Of a DNA stretch of 12,896 bases, positions 1 through 6,611 are shown in pieces. Source of the DNA: CBDHHC01 sp050633205 (GTDB lineage Bacteria; Pseudomonadota; Alphaproteobacteria; Rhizobiales; CBDHHC01); NCBI GenBank assembly GCA_050633205.1, contig JBOEGA010000014.1, forward strand, positions 1 to 12,896. The letters run 5' to 3'. The notes under the pieces were generated by a model, which made no database searches, had not been told where the DNA came from, and worked only from the letters and a program-made list of their open reading frames with translations. Within the stretch, counting starts at the first letter, position 1; every line of letters starts with the position of its first letter. Position numbers and translations under genes: made by a program.

Positions 1-1176
1 ATGGCTAAAGAAAAATTTGAGCGCACGAAGCCGCATTGTAACATTGGAACGATTGGTCACGTTGACCACGGCAAGACGACATTGACGGCAGCGATTACGA
101 AACAGTTTGGTGATTTTAAAGCCTATGATGAAATTGATGGCGCGCCTGAAGAAAAGGCTCGCGGTATCACAATTTCAACAGCGCACGTTGAATATGAAAC
201 AGAAGCGCGTCACTACGCACACGTTGACTGTCCAGGCCACGCTGACTATGTGAAAAACATGATCACCGGTGCTGCACAGATGGACGGCGGTATCCTTGTT
301 GTTAACGCAGCAGACGGCCCTATGCCTCAGACACGTGAGCACATTCTTCTTGCTCGTCAGGTTGGTGTTCCGGCGCTTGTGGTTTTCCTTAACAAGGTAG
401 ACCAGGTTGACGACGAAGAGCTTCTTGAGCTTGTAGAAATGGAAATTCGGGAACTTCTTAACGAATACCAGTTCCCGGGCGACGATATTCCAATCATCGC
501 AGGTTCTGCTCTTGCAGCACTTGAAGGCCGTGATGACAATATCGGTTCTGAAAAAATTGCTGAATTGATGGCAGCGGTTGACGAGTACATTCCTCAGCCA
601 GAGCGTCCTGTAGATCAGACGTTCCTAATGCCAATCGAGGACGTATTCTCTATTTCCGGTCGTGGTACAGTTGTTACCGGTCGTATCGAACGCGGTAAAG
701 TCCACGTTGGCGACGAGATCGAAATTGTTGGTGTTAAAGACACTCAATTGACGACATGTACTGGTGTTGAGATGTTCCGTAAACTTCTTGACCAGGGTGA
801 AGCTGGCGATAACGTTGGTGTTCTACTTCGTGGTACGAAACGTGAGGATGTTGAGCGTGGTCAGGTTCTTTGTAAGCCTGGTTCGGTTACACCACACACT
901 AAATTTACTGCGGAAGCATATATTTTGACGAAAGAAGAAGGCGGACGTCACACTCCATTCTTCACAAACTATCGTCCACAATTTTACTTCCGTACAACAG
1001 ACGTGACTGGCGTTTGCCAGCTTCCTGCAGGTACCGAAATGGTTATGCCTGGCGACAATGTCGAAATGGAAGTTGAGCTTATCGTGCCAATTGCGATGGA
1101 AGAAAAACTTCGCTTCGCGATCCGCGAAGGTGGCCGCACAGTCGGCGCCGGTGTCGTAGCGAAAATTATTGCGTAG
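1..1176 (+). CDS. tuf: Translation elongation factor Tu (EF-Tu)
   Basis: EF-Tu is the GTPase that carries aminoacyl-tRNA to the ribosomal A site. The 391-residue protein is full length for the alphaproteobacterial form. Visible motifs are the P-loop GHVDHGKT at residues 19-26, the switch I core RGITI at 54-58, DCPGH at 76-80 with His80 as the catalytic-histidine equivalent, NKVD at 131-134, and a GSAL segment near 167-170. Domains 2 and 3 follow, including the PQFYFRTTDVTG stretch and the C-terminal GGRTVGAGVV. The ATG is the first base of the window, so its ribosome binding site and any upstream fusA cannot be seen. It lies 67 nt before rpsJ with no strong terminator, consistent with the str-S10 linkage common in alphaproteobacteria. 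A second tuf copy elsewhere is possible. The identification is secure. Confidence 0.99.
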   Translation: MAKEKFERTKPHCNIGTIGHVDHGKTTLTAAITKQFGDFKAYDEIDGAPEEKARGITISTAHVEYETEARHYAHVDCPGHADYVKNMITGAAQMDGGILVVNAADGPMPQTREHILLARQVGVPALVVFLNKVDQVDDEELLELVEMEIRELLNEYQFPGDDIPIIAGSALAALEGRDDNIGSEKIAELMAAVDEYIPQPERPVDQTFLMPIEDVFSISGRGTVVTGRIERGKVHVGDEIEIVGVKDTQLTTCTGVEMFRKLLDQGEAGDNVGVLLRGTKREDVERGQVLCKPGSVTPHTKFTAEAYILTKEEGGRHTPFFTNYRPQFYFRTTDVTGVCQLPAGTEMVMPGDNVEMEVELIVPIAMEEKLRFAIREGGRTVGAGVVAKIIA

Positions 1177-1243
1177 GTATAATTTGGAGCGGGCGCTCTG
1201 GAAATAGAAGGAGTGCCCCTTCTTATTGGGGTAAGAGCAAAAG
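1177..1243 (+). promoter_or_regulatory. tuf-rpsJ leader with competing hairpins
   Basis: This is a 67-nt spacer. A small inverted repeat, GAGC (1187-1190) with GCTC (1195-1198), comes first. Next, AGAAGG (1206-1211) can pair with CCTTCT (1218-1223) across a 6-nt loop. An alternative pairing joins CCCC (1216-1219) to GGGG (1228-1231). The two cannot form together because 1218-1219 is shared, and the second would bury the GGGG that is the nearest purine-rich element to the rpsJ start. TATAAT is present at 1178-1183 but without a recognisable -35. Pairings are read directly from the sequence; a regulatory role is inference. Confidence 0.35.
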
Positions 1244-1552
1244 ATGCAAAGCCAAAATATCAGAATCCGGCTCAAGGCGTTTGACCATCGTATCCTGGAT
1301 GCGTCAACAAAAGAGATAGTGAATACAGCCAAGAGAACCGGTGCCGAAGTTCGGGGGCCAATTCCGCTTCCAACTCGTATCGAAAAGTATACGGTGAACC
1401 GCTCGCCTCACGTGAACAAAAAGAGTCGCGAGCAGTTCGAAATGCGAACGCATAAGAGATTGTTGGATATCGTAGATCCTACACCTCAAACTGTTGATGC
1501 CCTGATGAAGCTGGACTTGGCTGCAGGCGTTGACGTAGAAATTAAACTGTAA
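1244..1552 (+). CDS. rpsJ: 30S ribosomal protein S10
   Basis: S10 is a protein of the 30S head (and NusE in transcription antitermination). The 102-residue product begins MQSQNIRIRLKAFDHRILD and contains TAKRTGAEVRGPIPLPTR and RTHKRLLDIVDPTPQTVDAL, which are family hallmarks; the length is normal. It is the first gene of the S10 cluster here. The start is supported by conservation of MQSQNIRIRLKAFD. The Shine-Dalgarno is not classical: GGGG lies 12 nt upstream and AAGAG lies closer. The upstream leader contains competing hairpins, and 42 nt separate it from rplC. Confidence 0.98.
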   Translation: MQSQNIRIRLKAFDHRILDASTKEIVNTAKRTGAEVRGPIPLPTRIEKYTVNRSPHVNKKSREQFEMRTHKRLLDIVDPTPQTVDALMKLDLAAGVDVEIKL

Positions 1553-1594
1553 GATTTAACAGTCCTTTAGTGGACGGATGTGAGGACAAGGCCA

Positions 1595-2335
1595 ATGCGG
1601 TCAGGTGTCATTGCAAAGAAAATGGGAATGACGCAGATTTTTTCTGAGACTGGAGAACGTATTCCAGTAACAGTTCTGCAACTACACAACTGTCAGGTTG
1701 TTGCCCATCGCACCGAAGAAAAAAATGGTTACACTGCACTACAATTGGGTGCAGGACTTGCAAAAGTGAAAAACGTGTCCAAAGCGCAGCGCGGACACTT
1801 CGCAGTTGCTAAAGTAGAGCCAAAGAGCCAGTTGGCTGAATTCAGAGTTAGTCCCGATAACTTTATCGATGTTGGGGCTGAGATTACAGCGGATCATTAC
1901 CTTGAAGGTCAGTTTGTTGATGTAACAGCGACCAGCATTGGTAAAGGTTTCGCCGGCGCAATGAAACGTCACGGTTTTGGCGGTTTGAGAGCTTCTCACG
2001 GTGTATCTATTTCACACCGTAGTCATGGTTCTACAGGCCAGTGTCAGGATCCGGGTAAGGTTTTCAAAGGCAAGAAAATGGCCGGTCACATGGGTGCTAC
2101 CCGTGTTACGACGCAAAACCTTAAAGTTGTTCAGACTGACGTTGAGCGCGGCATCGTGTTAGTACGCGGCGCTGTTCCAGGCTCTAAAGGCAGCTGGGTT
2201 TTGATGAAGGATGCTGTAAAAAAAGCAGCACCTGAGGGAGTTCCAACACCAGGCAGTTTCCGTATTCCGGATGCCGTTGTTGCAGCAAACCAGAATCAGG
2301 ACAAGGCCCAGGCTGAAGAGAAGGGGCAAGAGTAA
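1595..2335 (+). CDS. rplC: 50S ribosomal protein L3
   Basis: L3 is an early-assembly 23S rRNA-binding protein whose loop reaches the peptidyl-transferase centre. The product is 246 residues. The conserved loop SHGSTGQCQDPGKVFKGKKMAGHMG lies at about residues 143-167 and includes the GQxQ segment that is methylated on glutamine in E. coli L3. I chose the ATG at 1595 because the protein then begins MRSGVIAKKMGMTQIF, the family's normal N-terminus. An in-frame GTG at 1580 would add five residues (MRTRP). The C-terminus carries a polar Gln/Glu-rich tail after the conserved core, as in other alphaproteobacteria. Its TAA overlaps the rplD ATG (TAATG), implying translational coupling. Confidence 0.97.
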   Translation: MRSGVIAKKMGMTQIFSETGERIPVTVLQLHNCQVVAHRTEEKNGYTALQLGAGLAKVKNVSKAQRGHFAVAKVEPKSQLAEFRVSPDNFIDVGAEITADHYLEGQFVDVTATSIGKGFAGAMKRHGFGGLRASHGVSISHRSHGSTGQCQDPGKVFKGKKMAGHMGATRVTTQNLKVVQTDVERGIVLVRGAVPGSKGSWVLMKDAVKKAAPEGVPTPGSFRIPDAVVAANQNQDKAQAEEKGQE

Positions 2336-2973
2336 TGAAAGCGCAAGTTACAACACTTGAAGCCGGTAAAGGTGGCACAGTGGATTTGGCCGACGAGATT
2401 TTCGGTCTGGAACCACGTGCAGATATCCTTCACCGCATGGTTCGCTACCAACTTGCGAAACGCCAGGCTGGCACACATGCTTCTCAGGGTAGAAGCGATG
2501 TAACTGGCCGTAAAGGTAAATTCGGCAAGCAAAAAGGTGGCGGTGGCGCTCGTCATGGTAACAGAAAAGCTCCGCTTTTCCGTGGTGGTGCGAAGGCCTT
2601 CGGCCCGCAGCCAAGAAGCCATGCGATTGGTTTGCCTAAAAAAGTTAGAACTTTGGCTCTTAAATTGGCTTTGTCTGCAAAAGCAAAAGCTGATGAACTG
2701 GTGATCATTGAGAACACCGAAGTAAGCCAGCCTAAGACATCTGGTCTTAAGCAGCAGTTTGCAAAACTTGGGCTGTCATCTGCACTGATCATTGATGGCG
2801 CAGAGCCGAATAAGAATTTTGGATTGGCCGCACGTAACATACCGAATATCGATGTGTTACCGGTTCAGGGGATTAATGTTTACGACATCCTGCGTCGTGA
2901 AAAGCTGGTTTTGACCAAAGCTGCGGTCGAAGCGCTTGAAACGCGTTTGGCAGGAGGCGCGGAGGACGCATAA
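2335..2973 (+). CDS. rplD: 50S ribosomal protein L4
   Basis: L4 binds 23S rRNA domain I and lines the polypeptide exit tunnel with an extended loop. The product is 212 residues. The conserved N-terminal part includes FGLEPRADILHRMVRYQLAKRQ. The tunnel loop runs from TGRKGKFGKQKGGGGARHG through FRGGAKAFGPQPRSH, at about residues 61-100. In gammaproteobacteria L4 is also the autogenous repressor of the S10 operon; whether it acts so here is unknown, and the rpsJ leader is much shorter than the E. coli one. The ATG overlaps the rplC stop by one base, and rplW follows after 19 nt. Confidence 0.98.
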   Translation: MKAQVTTLEAGKGGTVDLADEIFGLEPRADILHRMVRYQLAKRQAGTHASQGRSDVTGRKGKFGKQKGGGGARHGNRKAPLFRGGAKAFGPQPRSHAIGLPKKVRTLALKLALSAKAKADELVIIENTEVSQPKTSGLKQQFAKLGLSSALIIDGAEPNKNFGLAARNIPNIDVLPVQGINVYDILRREKLVLTKAAVEALETRLAGGAEDA

Positions 2974-2992
2974 GTCCCCGGGAGAATGTTTG

Positions 2993-3286
2993 ATGAAGCA
3001 AGAGCGAGCATATGACGTAATTCTGTCGCCGGTCATTACCGAAAAAGCGACTATGGCGTCTGAAAATAACCAGGTCATTTTTCGTGTGGCTCCGTCAGCG
3101 ACAAAGCCGGAAATTAAACAGGCTGTTGAGATGCTGTTCAATGTCAAAGTGAAAGCCGTGAATACGATTAACCGTAAGGGTAAAGTAAAGCGCTTTCGTG
3201 GCATAGTGGGCAAACAGAGTGATATTAAGAATGCAATCGTCACCCTGGAAGACGGACATTCAATCGATGTCACCACAGGTCTGTAG
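2993..3286 (+). CDS. rplW: 50S ribosomal protein L23
   Basis: L23 sits at the tunnel exit and is the docking site for trigger factor and SRP. The product is 97 residues, starting MKQERAYDVILSPVITEKATM and ending with GHSIDVTTGL, typical of the alphaproteobacterial family. The reading frame is open further upstream (to 2936, inside rplD). The ATG at 2993 is chosen because GGGAG at 2980-2984 is 8 nt upstream and the protein N-terminus matches the family. It lies 19 nt after rplD and 13 nt before rplB. Confidence 0.98.
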   Translation: MKQERAYDVILSPVITEKATMASENNQVIFRVAPSATKPEIKQAVEMLFNVKVKAVNTINRKGKVKRFRGIVGKQSDIKNAIVTLEDGHSIDVTTGL

Positions 3287-3299
3287 GGGGATTTGAGTT

Positions 3300-4136
3300 A
3301 TGGCATTAAAGACTTTCAATCCCACCACGCCCAGTCAGCGTAACCTGGTTATAGTTGATCGTGGGCATTTGTGGAAAGGCAAACCAGTCAAAAAACTGAC
3401 TGAGGGCCTTACAAGCAAAGGTGGACGTAATAATAAAGGCCGCGTGACAGCAAGACGTCGCGGTGGCGGACACAAAAAATCATATCGTCTGATTGATTTC
3501 AAGCGTCGCAAGTTTGATGTACCTGGCACTGTAGAGCGCCTTGAGTATGATCCAAACAGAACTGCGTTTATCGCTTTGATCAACTACGAAGATGGTGAGC
3601 AGGCATATATCATTGCTCCGCAGCGTCTGGCAGAAGGCGATCAGGTTATCGCTGGAAACAAAGTAGACGTTAAGCCAGGCAATGCAATGCCACTGGAAAA
3701 TATACCAATTGGTACAATAGTTCACAACGTTGAACTGAAGCAGGGCAAGGGTGCACAGATTGCACGTTCAGCCGGTGCTTATGTTCAGCTTGTTGGCCGG
3801 GACTCAGGTTACGCAATTATTCGTTTGAACTCAGGTGAGCAGCGCTTGGTTAGAGCCGAGTGCATGGCGACAATCGGCGCCGTATCAAACCCTGATCACT
3901 CAAACATCAAATTGGGTAAAGCAGGTCGTAAACGCTGGTTGGGCAAACGTCCTGCAGTTCGAGGCGTTGCAATGAACCCGGTTGATCACCCTCATGGTGG
4001 TGGTGAAGGTCGTACTTCAGGTGGTCGTCATCCGGTGACACCTTGGGGTAAACCTACCAAAGGTAAGAGAACTCGTTCTAACAAGCGCACGGACAAGTTG
4101 ATTGTTCGTAGTCGCCACATGAAGAAGAAGCGGTAA
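3300..4136 (+). CDS. rplB: 50S ribosomal protein L2
   Basis: L2 is a primary 23S rRNA-binding protein required for subunit association and peptidyl-transferase activity. The product is 278 residues, the usual length. It shows the N-terminal GRNNKGRVTARRRGGGHKK segment (about 42-60) and the signature MNPVDHPHGGGEG at about 225-237, with the conserved histidines of that loop, then a very basic C-terminus (KGKRTRSNKRTDKLIVRSRHMKKKR region). AGGGGG at 3285-3290 spans the rplW stop and lies 9 nt before the ATG. Its own stop overlaps the Shine-Dalgarno of rpsS. Confidence 0.99.
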   Translation: MALKTFNPTTPSQRNLVIVDRGHLWKGKPVKKLTEGLTSKGGRNNKGRVTARRRGGGHKKSYRLIDFKRRKFDVPGTVERLEYDPNRTAFIALINYEDGEQAYIIAPQRLAEGDQVIAGNKVDVKPGNAMPLENIPIGTIVHNVELKQGKGAQIARSAGAYVQLVGRDSGYAIIRLNSGEQRLVRAECMATIGAVSNPDHSNIKLGKAGRKRWLGKRPAVRGVAMNPVDHPHGGGEGRTSGGRHPVTPWGKPTKGKRTRSNKRTDKLIVRSRHMKKKR

Positions 4137-4140
4137 GGAG
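4135..4140 (+). promoter_or_regulatory. Shine-Dalgarno that fixes the rpsS TTG start
   Basis: AAGGAG begins inside the rplB stop codon and sits 7 nt before TTG 4148. It is among the strongest ribosome binding sites in the window and decides the unusual start codon of rpsS. Confidence 0.8.
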
Positions 4141-4147
4141 ACAAGCG

Positions 4148-4426
4148 TTGACACGTTCAATCTGGAAAGGTCCGTTTGTTGATGGCTATCTGCTTAAGAA
4201 AGCAGAGAAAGCACGCGAAAGCGGTTCAAAAGCGGTTATTAAGATCTGGAGCCGTCGCTCGACGATCCTTCCGCATTTTGTGGGCCTCACATTCGGTGTC
4301 CATAACGGACATAAACATGTTCCAGTTCTCATCAGTGAGGACATGGTCGGCCACAAGTTTGGCGAATTCGCTCCAACGCGGACTTATTACGGTCACGCAG
4401 CGGATAAGAAAGCGAAGAGGAAATAG
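4148..4426 (+). CDS. rpsS: 30S ribosomal protein S19 (TTG start)
   Basis: S19 is a 30S head protein contacting 16S rRNA, S13 and bridge regions to the 50S. The product is 92 residues. Translating from TTG gives MTRSIWKGPFVDGYLLKKAE, aligning end to end with the family, whose usual start is MxRSxWKGPFVD. It ends GHKFGEFAPTRTYYGHAADKKAKRK. The first in-frame ATG lies far inside the conserved WKGPFVDGYLL region or beyond, so TTG is the only sensible start. A strong AAGGAG lies 7 nt upstream. rplV follows after 2 nt. Confidence 0.97.
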   Translation: MTRSIWKGPFVDGYLLKKAEKARESGSKAVIKIWSRRSTILPHFVGLTFGVHNGHKHVPVLISEDMVGHKFGEFAPTRTYYGHAADKKAKRK

Positions 4427-4428
4427 CA

Positions 4429-4809
4429 ATGGGTAAGGCGAAAAAAGAACGCTCGCTACCGGAAAATCAGGCGAAAGCGATCACGCGAAATCTTCGTATC
4501 AGCCCCCAGAAGCTAAATCTGGTAGCCGAAACAATTCGCGGTAAGAAAGTCGAAAAAGCTTTGGCTGAACTGACATTCTCACGCAAGCGTATTGCTGTTG
4601 ATGTTAAAAAGACTTTGGAATCTGCAATTGCTAACGCAGAGAACAATCATAATCTTGATGTGGATTCACTGATCGTTTCTGAAGCTTATGTTGGCAAGAA
4701 CCTGGTTATGAAACGCTGGAAAGCACGTGCTCGTGGCCGTGTAGGCAAGATTTTGAAGCCATTTTCACAGCTGACTGTAGTTGTCAGAGAAGTTGAGGAG
4801 TCCGCATAA
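4429..4809 (+). CDS. rplV: 50S ribosomal protein L22
   Basis: L22 contacts all 23S rRNA domains; its beta-hairpin lines the exit tunnel and is the site of some macrolide-resistance mutations. The product is 126 residues. It has the core ITRNLRISPQKLNLVAETIRGK, SAIANAENNHNLD, and the hairpin region VMKRWKARARGRVGKILKP followed by LTVVVRE. It begins 2 nt after rpsS, with GAGG in the rpsS 3' end as a likely binding site. Its TAA overlaps the rpsC ATG (TAATG), suggesting coupled translation. Confidence 0.98.
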   Translation: MGKAKKERSLPENQAKAITRNLRISPQKLNLVAETIRGKKVEKALAELTFSRKRIAVDVKKTLESAIANAENNHNLDVDSLIVSEAYVGKNLVMKRWKARARGRVGKILKPFSQLTVVVREVEESA

Positions 4810-5534
4810 TGGGACAGAAGGTAAACCCGATTGGAATGCGGTTAGGTATTAACCGCACCTGGGACTCGCGCTGGTTCGCGGACAAAAATGGATACGGCGA
4901 TCTGTTGCATGAAGATATGCGCATCCGCCAGTTCATCCTTGAGTCTCGCAGAGCAGCAGGGATATCCAAGGTTGTTATCGAACGCCCTCACAAGAAATGC
5001 CGGATTACAGTACACACTGCACGTCCTGGTATCTTGATCGGTAAAAAAGGTAACGACATCGAAGTATTGCGCAAGAAGCTGTCAAACATGACAGACTCAG
5101 AAGTTCATTTGAACATTCTGGAAGTGCGCAAGCCGGAAGTTGATGCCAACCTGGTTGCAGAAGCTATTGCTCAGCAGCTGGAACGCCGTGTAGCTTTCCG
5201 TCGTGCTATGAAACGCGCAGTACAGTCTGCCATGCGCCTTGGTGCTCTGGGCATTCGTATTAACTGCGGTGGCCGCCTTGGTGGCGCTGAGATCGCTCGT
5301 ACTGAGTGGTATCGCGAAGGCCGTGTTCCGTTGCACACACTACGTGCTGATATCGATTACGGTGTAGCTCGTGGTTCAACTGCTTACGGTATTATTGGAA
5401 TTAAAGTATGGATCTTTAAAGGCGAGATTCTTGAGCACGATCCAATGGCGCAGGAGCGTCGTGCGATCGCAGTACAGGAAACTGGCGGAAGACCATCACG
5501 TGGTAGAGACAGAGACGGTGGCCGCAACAACTAG
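4809..5534 (+). CDS. rpsC: 30S ribosomal protein S3
   Basis: S3 lies at the mRNA entry channel of the 30S head and contributes to mRNA helicase activity. The product is 241 residues. A type II KH domain is visible, with the GKKG loop at residues 78-81 in the segment ARPGILIGKKGNDIEVLRKKL. The C-terminal domain includes GRLGGAEIARTEWYREGRVPLHTLRADIDYG. The tail is Arg/Gly-rich (GGRPSRGRDRDGGRNN). The ATG overlaps the rplV stop by one base. The TAG stop sits in the loop of a hairpin at 5522-5544. Confidence 0.99.
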   Translation: MGQKVNPIGMRLGINRTWDSRWFADKNGYGDLLHEDMRIRQFILESRRAAGISKVVIERPHKKCRITVHTARPGILIGKKGNDIEVLRKKLSNMTDSEVHLNILEVRKPEVDANLVAEAIAQQLERRVAFRRAMKRAVQSAMRLGALGIRINCGGRLGGAEIARTEWYREGRVPLHTLRADIDYGVARGSTAYGIIGIKVWIFKGEILEHDPMAQERRAIAVQETGGRPSRGRDRDGGRNN

Positions 5535-5544
5535 CAGGTTGTGG
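5522..5544 (+). other. Hairpin spanning the rpsC stop codon
   Basis: CCGCAAC (5522-5528) pairs with GTTGTGG (5538-5544) with one G-U. The 9-nt loop (5529-5537) contains the rpsC TAG stop at 5532-5534. No U-tract follows, so it is not a classical terminator. It lies about 30 nt before the rplP ATG; an mRNA stability, processing or translational role is inference. Confidence 0.45.
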
Positions 5545-5574
5545 TTCACAGTTAGAGATTAAAGGTTTGAGGCA

Positions 5575-5988
5575 ATGTTACAGCCCAAAAGAACAAAATT
5601 CCGCAAGGCTCACAAAGGGCGCATCAAAGGCGTAGCCAAAGGTGGGACAACTCTCACATTTGGGTCTTTTGGCCTTAAAGCACTTGAGCCTGAAAGAGTA
5701 ACTGCACGCCAGATTGAAGCTGCTCGTCGTGCTATGACACGTCATATGAAACGTGCTGGCCGTGTCTGGATTAGGATTTTCCCGGATGTACCTGTGTCGA
5801 AAAAACCGACTGAGGTTCGTATGGGTAAAGGTAAGGGTTCGGTCGAATTTTGGGCCGCAAAGGTTAAGCCTGGACGCATCATGTTCGAGATGGACGGTGT
5901 ATCTGAGCCGGTCGCACGCGAAGCAATGAGGCTGGCTGCTGCAAAACTGCCTATCAAGACACGTTTTGTAATGCGGTTGGGTGAATAA
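5575..5988 (+). CDS. rplP: 50S ribosomal protein L16
   Basis: L16 binds near the A site and helps position aminoacyl-tRNA; it is a late-assembly protein. The product is 137 residues, the standard length, starting MLQPKRTKFRKAHKGRIKG. The loop KPTEVRMGKGKGSVEFWAA contains Arg82, equivalent to the arginine hydroxylated in E. coli L16. AAAGG at 5561-5565 lies 9 nt before the ATG, and GAGG also occurs very close to it. The 40-nt spacer from rpsC holds a hairpin and a sequence resembling the rpmC leader. Confidence 0.99.
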   Translation: MLQPKRTKFRKAHKGRIKGVAKGGTTLTFGSFGLKALEPERVTARQIEAARRAMTRHMKRAGRVWIRIFPDVPVSKKPTEVRMGKGKGSVEFWAAKVKPGRIMFEMDGVSEPVAREAMRLAAAKLPIKTRFVMRLGE

Positions 5989-5991
5989 CAC

Positions 5992-6008
5992 GTTCCGTTT
6001 TGTGGAAC
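5992..6008 (+). other. Short hairpin between rplP and rpmC
   Basis: GTTCC (5992-5996) pairs with GGAAC (6004-6008) over a 7-nt loop. It starts four bases after the rplP stop and ends 25 nt before the rpmC ATG. The stem is only 5 bp, so it may be incidental, but it occupies the same place as the stronger hairpin ahead of rplP. Confidence 0.3.
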
Positions 6009-6033
6009 AGTATGAGATTGAGGTTTTAGGACA

Positions 6034-6243
6034 ATGAAAGCGAGCAAATTGCGCGACCTGTCGCTTGATCAGCTACAAGATGAACTGATTAAGTTGAAGA
6101 AGGAGCAGTTTAACCTGCGCTTCCAGGTTGCGACAGGGCAACTTGAAAATACCGCTCGAATTCGTCTGGTGCGTCGTACGATTGCACGTTTGAAGACAAT
6201 TGAGCAGCAGAAACAAGTGGAAGCCGCTACGGCCGCCTCGTAA
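6034..6243 (+). CDS. rpmC: 50S ribosomal protein L29
   Basis: L29 is a small two-helix protein at the tunnel exit beside L23, forming part of the trigger factor/SRP docking surface. The product is 69 residues with the family pattern KASKLRDLSLDQLQDELIKLKKEQFNLRFQ and the segment QLENTARIRLVRRTIARLKTI. The C-terminal few residues (QVEAATAAS) are variable, as usual. GAGG at 6020-6023 lies 10 nt before the ATG. The rpsQ gene starts 12 nt downstream and its ribosome binding site overlaps the rpmC stop. Confidence 0.97.
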   Translation: MKASKLRDLSLDQLQDELIKLKKEQFNLRFQVATGQLENTARIRLVRRTIARLKTIEQQKQVEAATAAS

Positions 6244-6255
6244 GGAAATTGAGAT

Positions 6256-6495
6256 ATGCCAAAGCGAATTCTCCAGGGTGTCGTTGTAAGCGACAAAAAC
6301 GACAAAACAGTAGTTGTTAAGGTCGAACGCCGTTTTACGCACCCGCTATTGAAAAAAGTGGTACGTCGTTCAAAGAAATATCAGGCTCATGATGAGGCTA
6401 ATACTTCTAAAATTGGCGACATTATCAAAATTGAAGAATGTGCTCCAATCTCTAAAAACAAGAGATGGGTAGTCCTGAAATCGGATGCTGCGTAA
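6256..6495 (+). CDS. rpsQ: 30S ribosomal protein S17
   Basis: S17 is an OB-fold primary 16S rRNA-binding protein of the 30S body. The product is 79 residues. It begins MPKRILQGVVVSDKNDKTVVVKVERRFTHPLLKK, then RRSKKYQAHDE and GDIIKIEECAPISKNKRWVV, all family signatures. AAGGA at 6242-6246 overlaps the rpmC stop and lies 9 nt before the ATG. It closes the S10 group; the following 116-nt spacer precedes rplN. Confidence 0.98.
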   Translation: MPKRILQGVVVSDKNDKTVVVKVERRFTHPLLKKVVRRSKKYQAHDEANTSKIGDIIKIEECAPISKNKRWVVLKSDAA

Positions 6496-6512
6496 GCAGA
6501 TTTGATGATTTC

Positions 6513-6534
6513 TGTTGCAGGTCACATTGCAACA
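6513..6534 (+). other. 7-bp hairpin downstream of rpsQ
   Basis: TGTTGCA (6513-6519) pairs perfectly with TGCAACA (6528-6534) over an 8-nt loop. No U-run follows (ACTGAGC), so intrinsic termination is unlikely. It lies 18 nt past the rpsQ stop at the S10/spc boundary. Confidence 0.45.
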
Positions 6535-6569
6535 ACTGAGCTGGACAGATTTCCAGGGGCATTGAGATT

Positions 6570-6596
6570 AAAAAAACCCTGTTTACGGGGTAAGAG
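6570..6596 (+). promoter_or_regulatory. A-tract and hairpin ahead of rplN
   Basis: Seven A (6570-6576) lead into ACCCTG (6576-6581), the loop TTTA, and CGGGGT (6586-6591), a 6-bp stem with one G-U. Read on the minus strand, this is a GC-rich stem followed by seven T, the geometry of an intrinsic terminator for antisense transcription. On the plus strand the 3' arm runs into GGGGTAAGAG (6587-6596), also found ahead of rpsJ. The rplN ATG is 15 nt further on and has only a weak AAGAG-like binding site. Confidence 0.45.
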
Positions 6597-6611
6597 TTAA
6601 GAGCTGACGCC

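Noticed and set aside
1178..1183. TATAAT right after the tuf stop as a promoter for the S10 cluster
   Set aside because: No TTGACA-like element 16-18 nt upstream, where the conserved tuf C-terminal codons lie; not enough to call a promoter.
823..1332. 169-codon minus-strand open frame across the tuf 3' end and the start of rpsJ
   Set aside because: It is the complement of strongly codon-biased tuf and rpsJ, has no recognisable domain, and begins inside a conserved gene; it is a shadow.
1580..1594. GTG at 1580 as the start of rplC
   Set aside because: It adds MRTRP before the conserved MRSGVIAKKMGMTQIF; the ATG at 1595 matches the family, although the longer form cannot be fully excluded.
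4176..4436. Plus-strand 86-codon frame overlapping rpsS
   Set aside because: Out of frame within the conserved S19 gene, without its own binding site; S19 accounts for the region.
5578..5991. 137-codon minus-strand frame mirroring rplP almost exactly
   Set aside because: Equal length comes from lying opposite rplP; the translation is low-complexity Cys/His/Ser-rich shadow sequence with no family resemblance.
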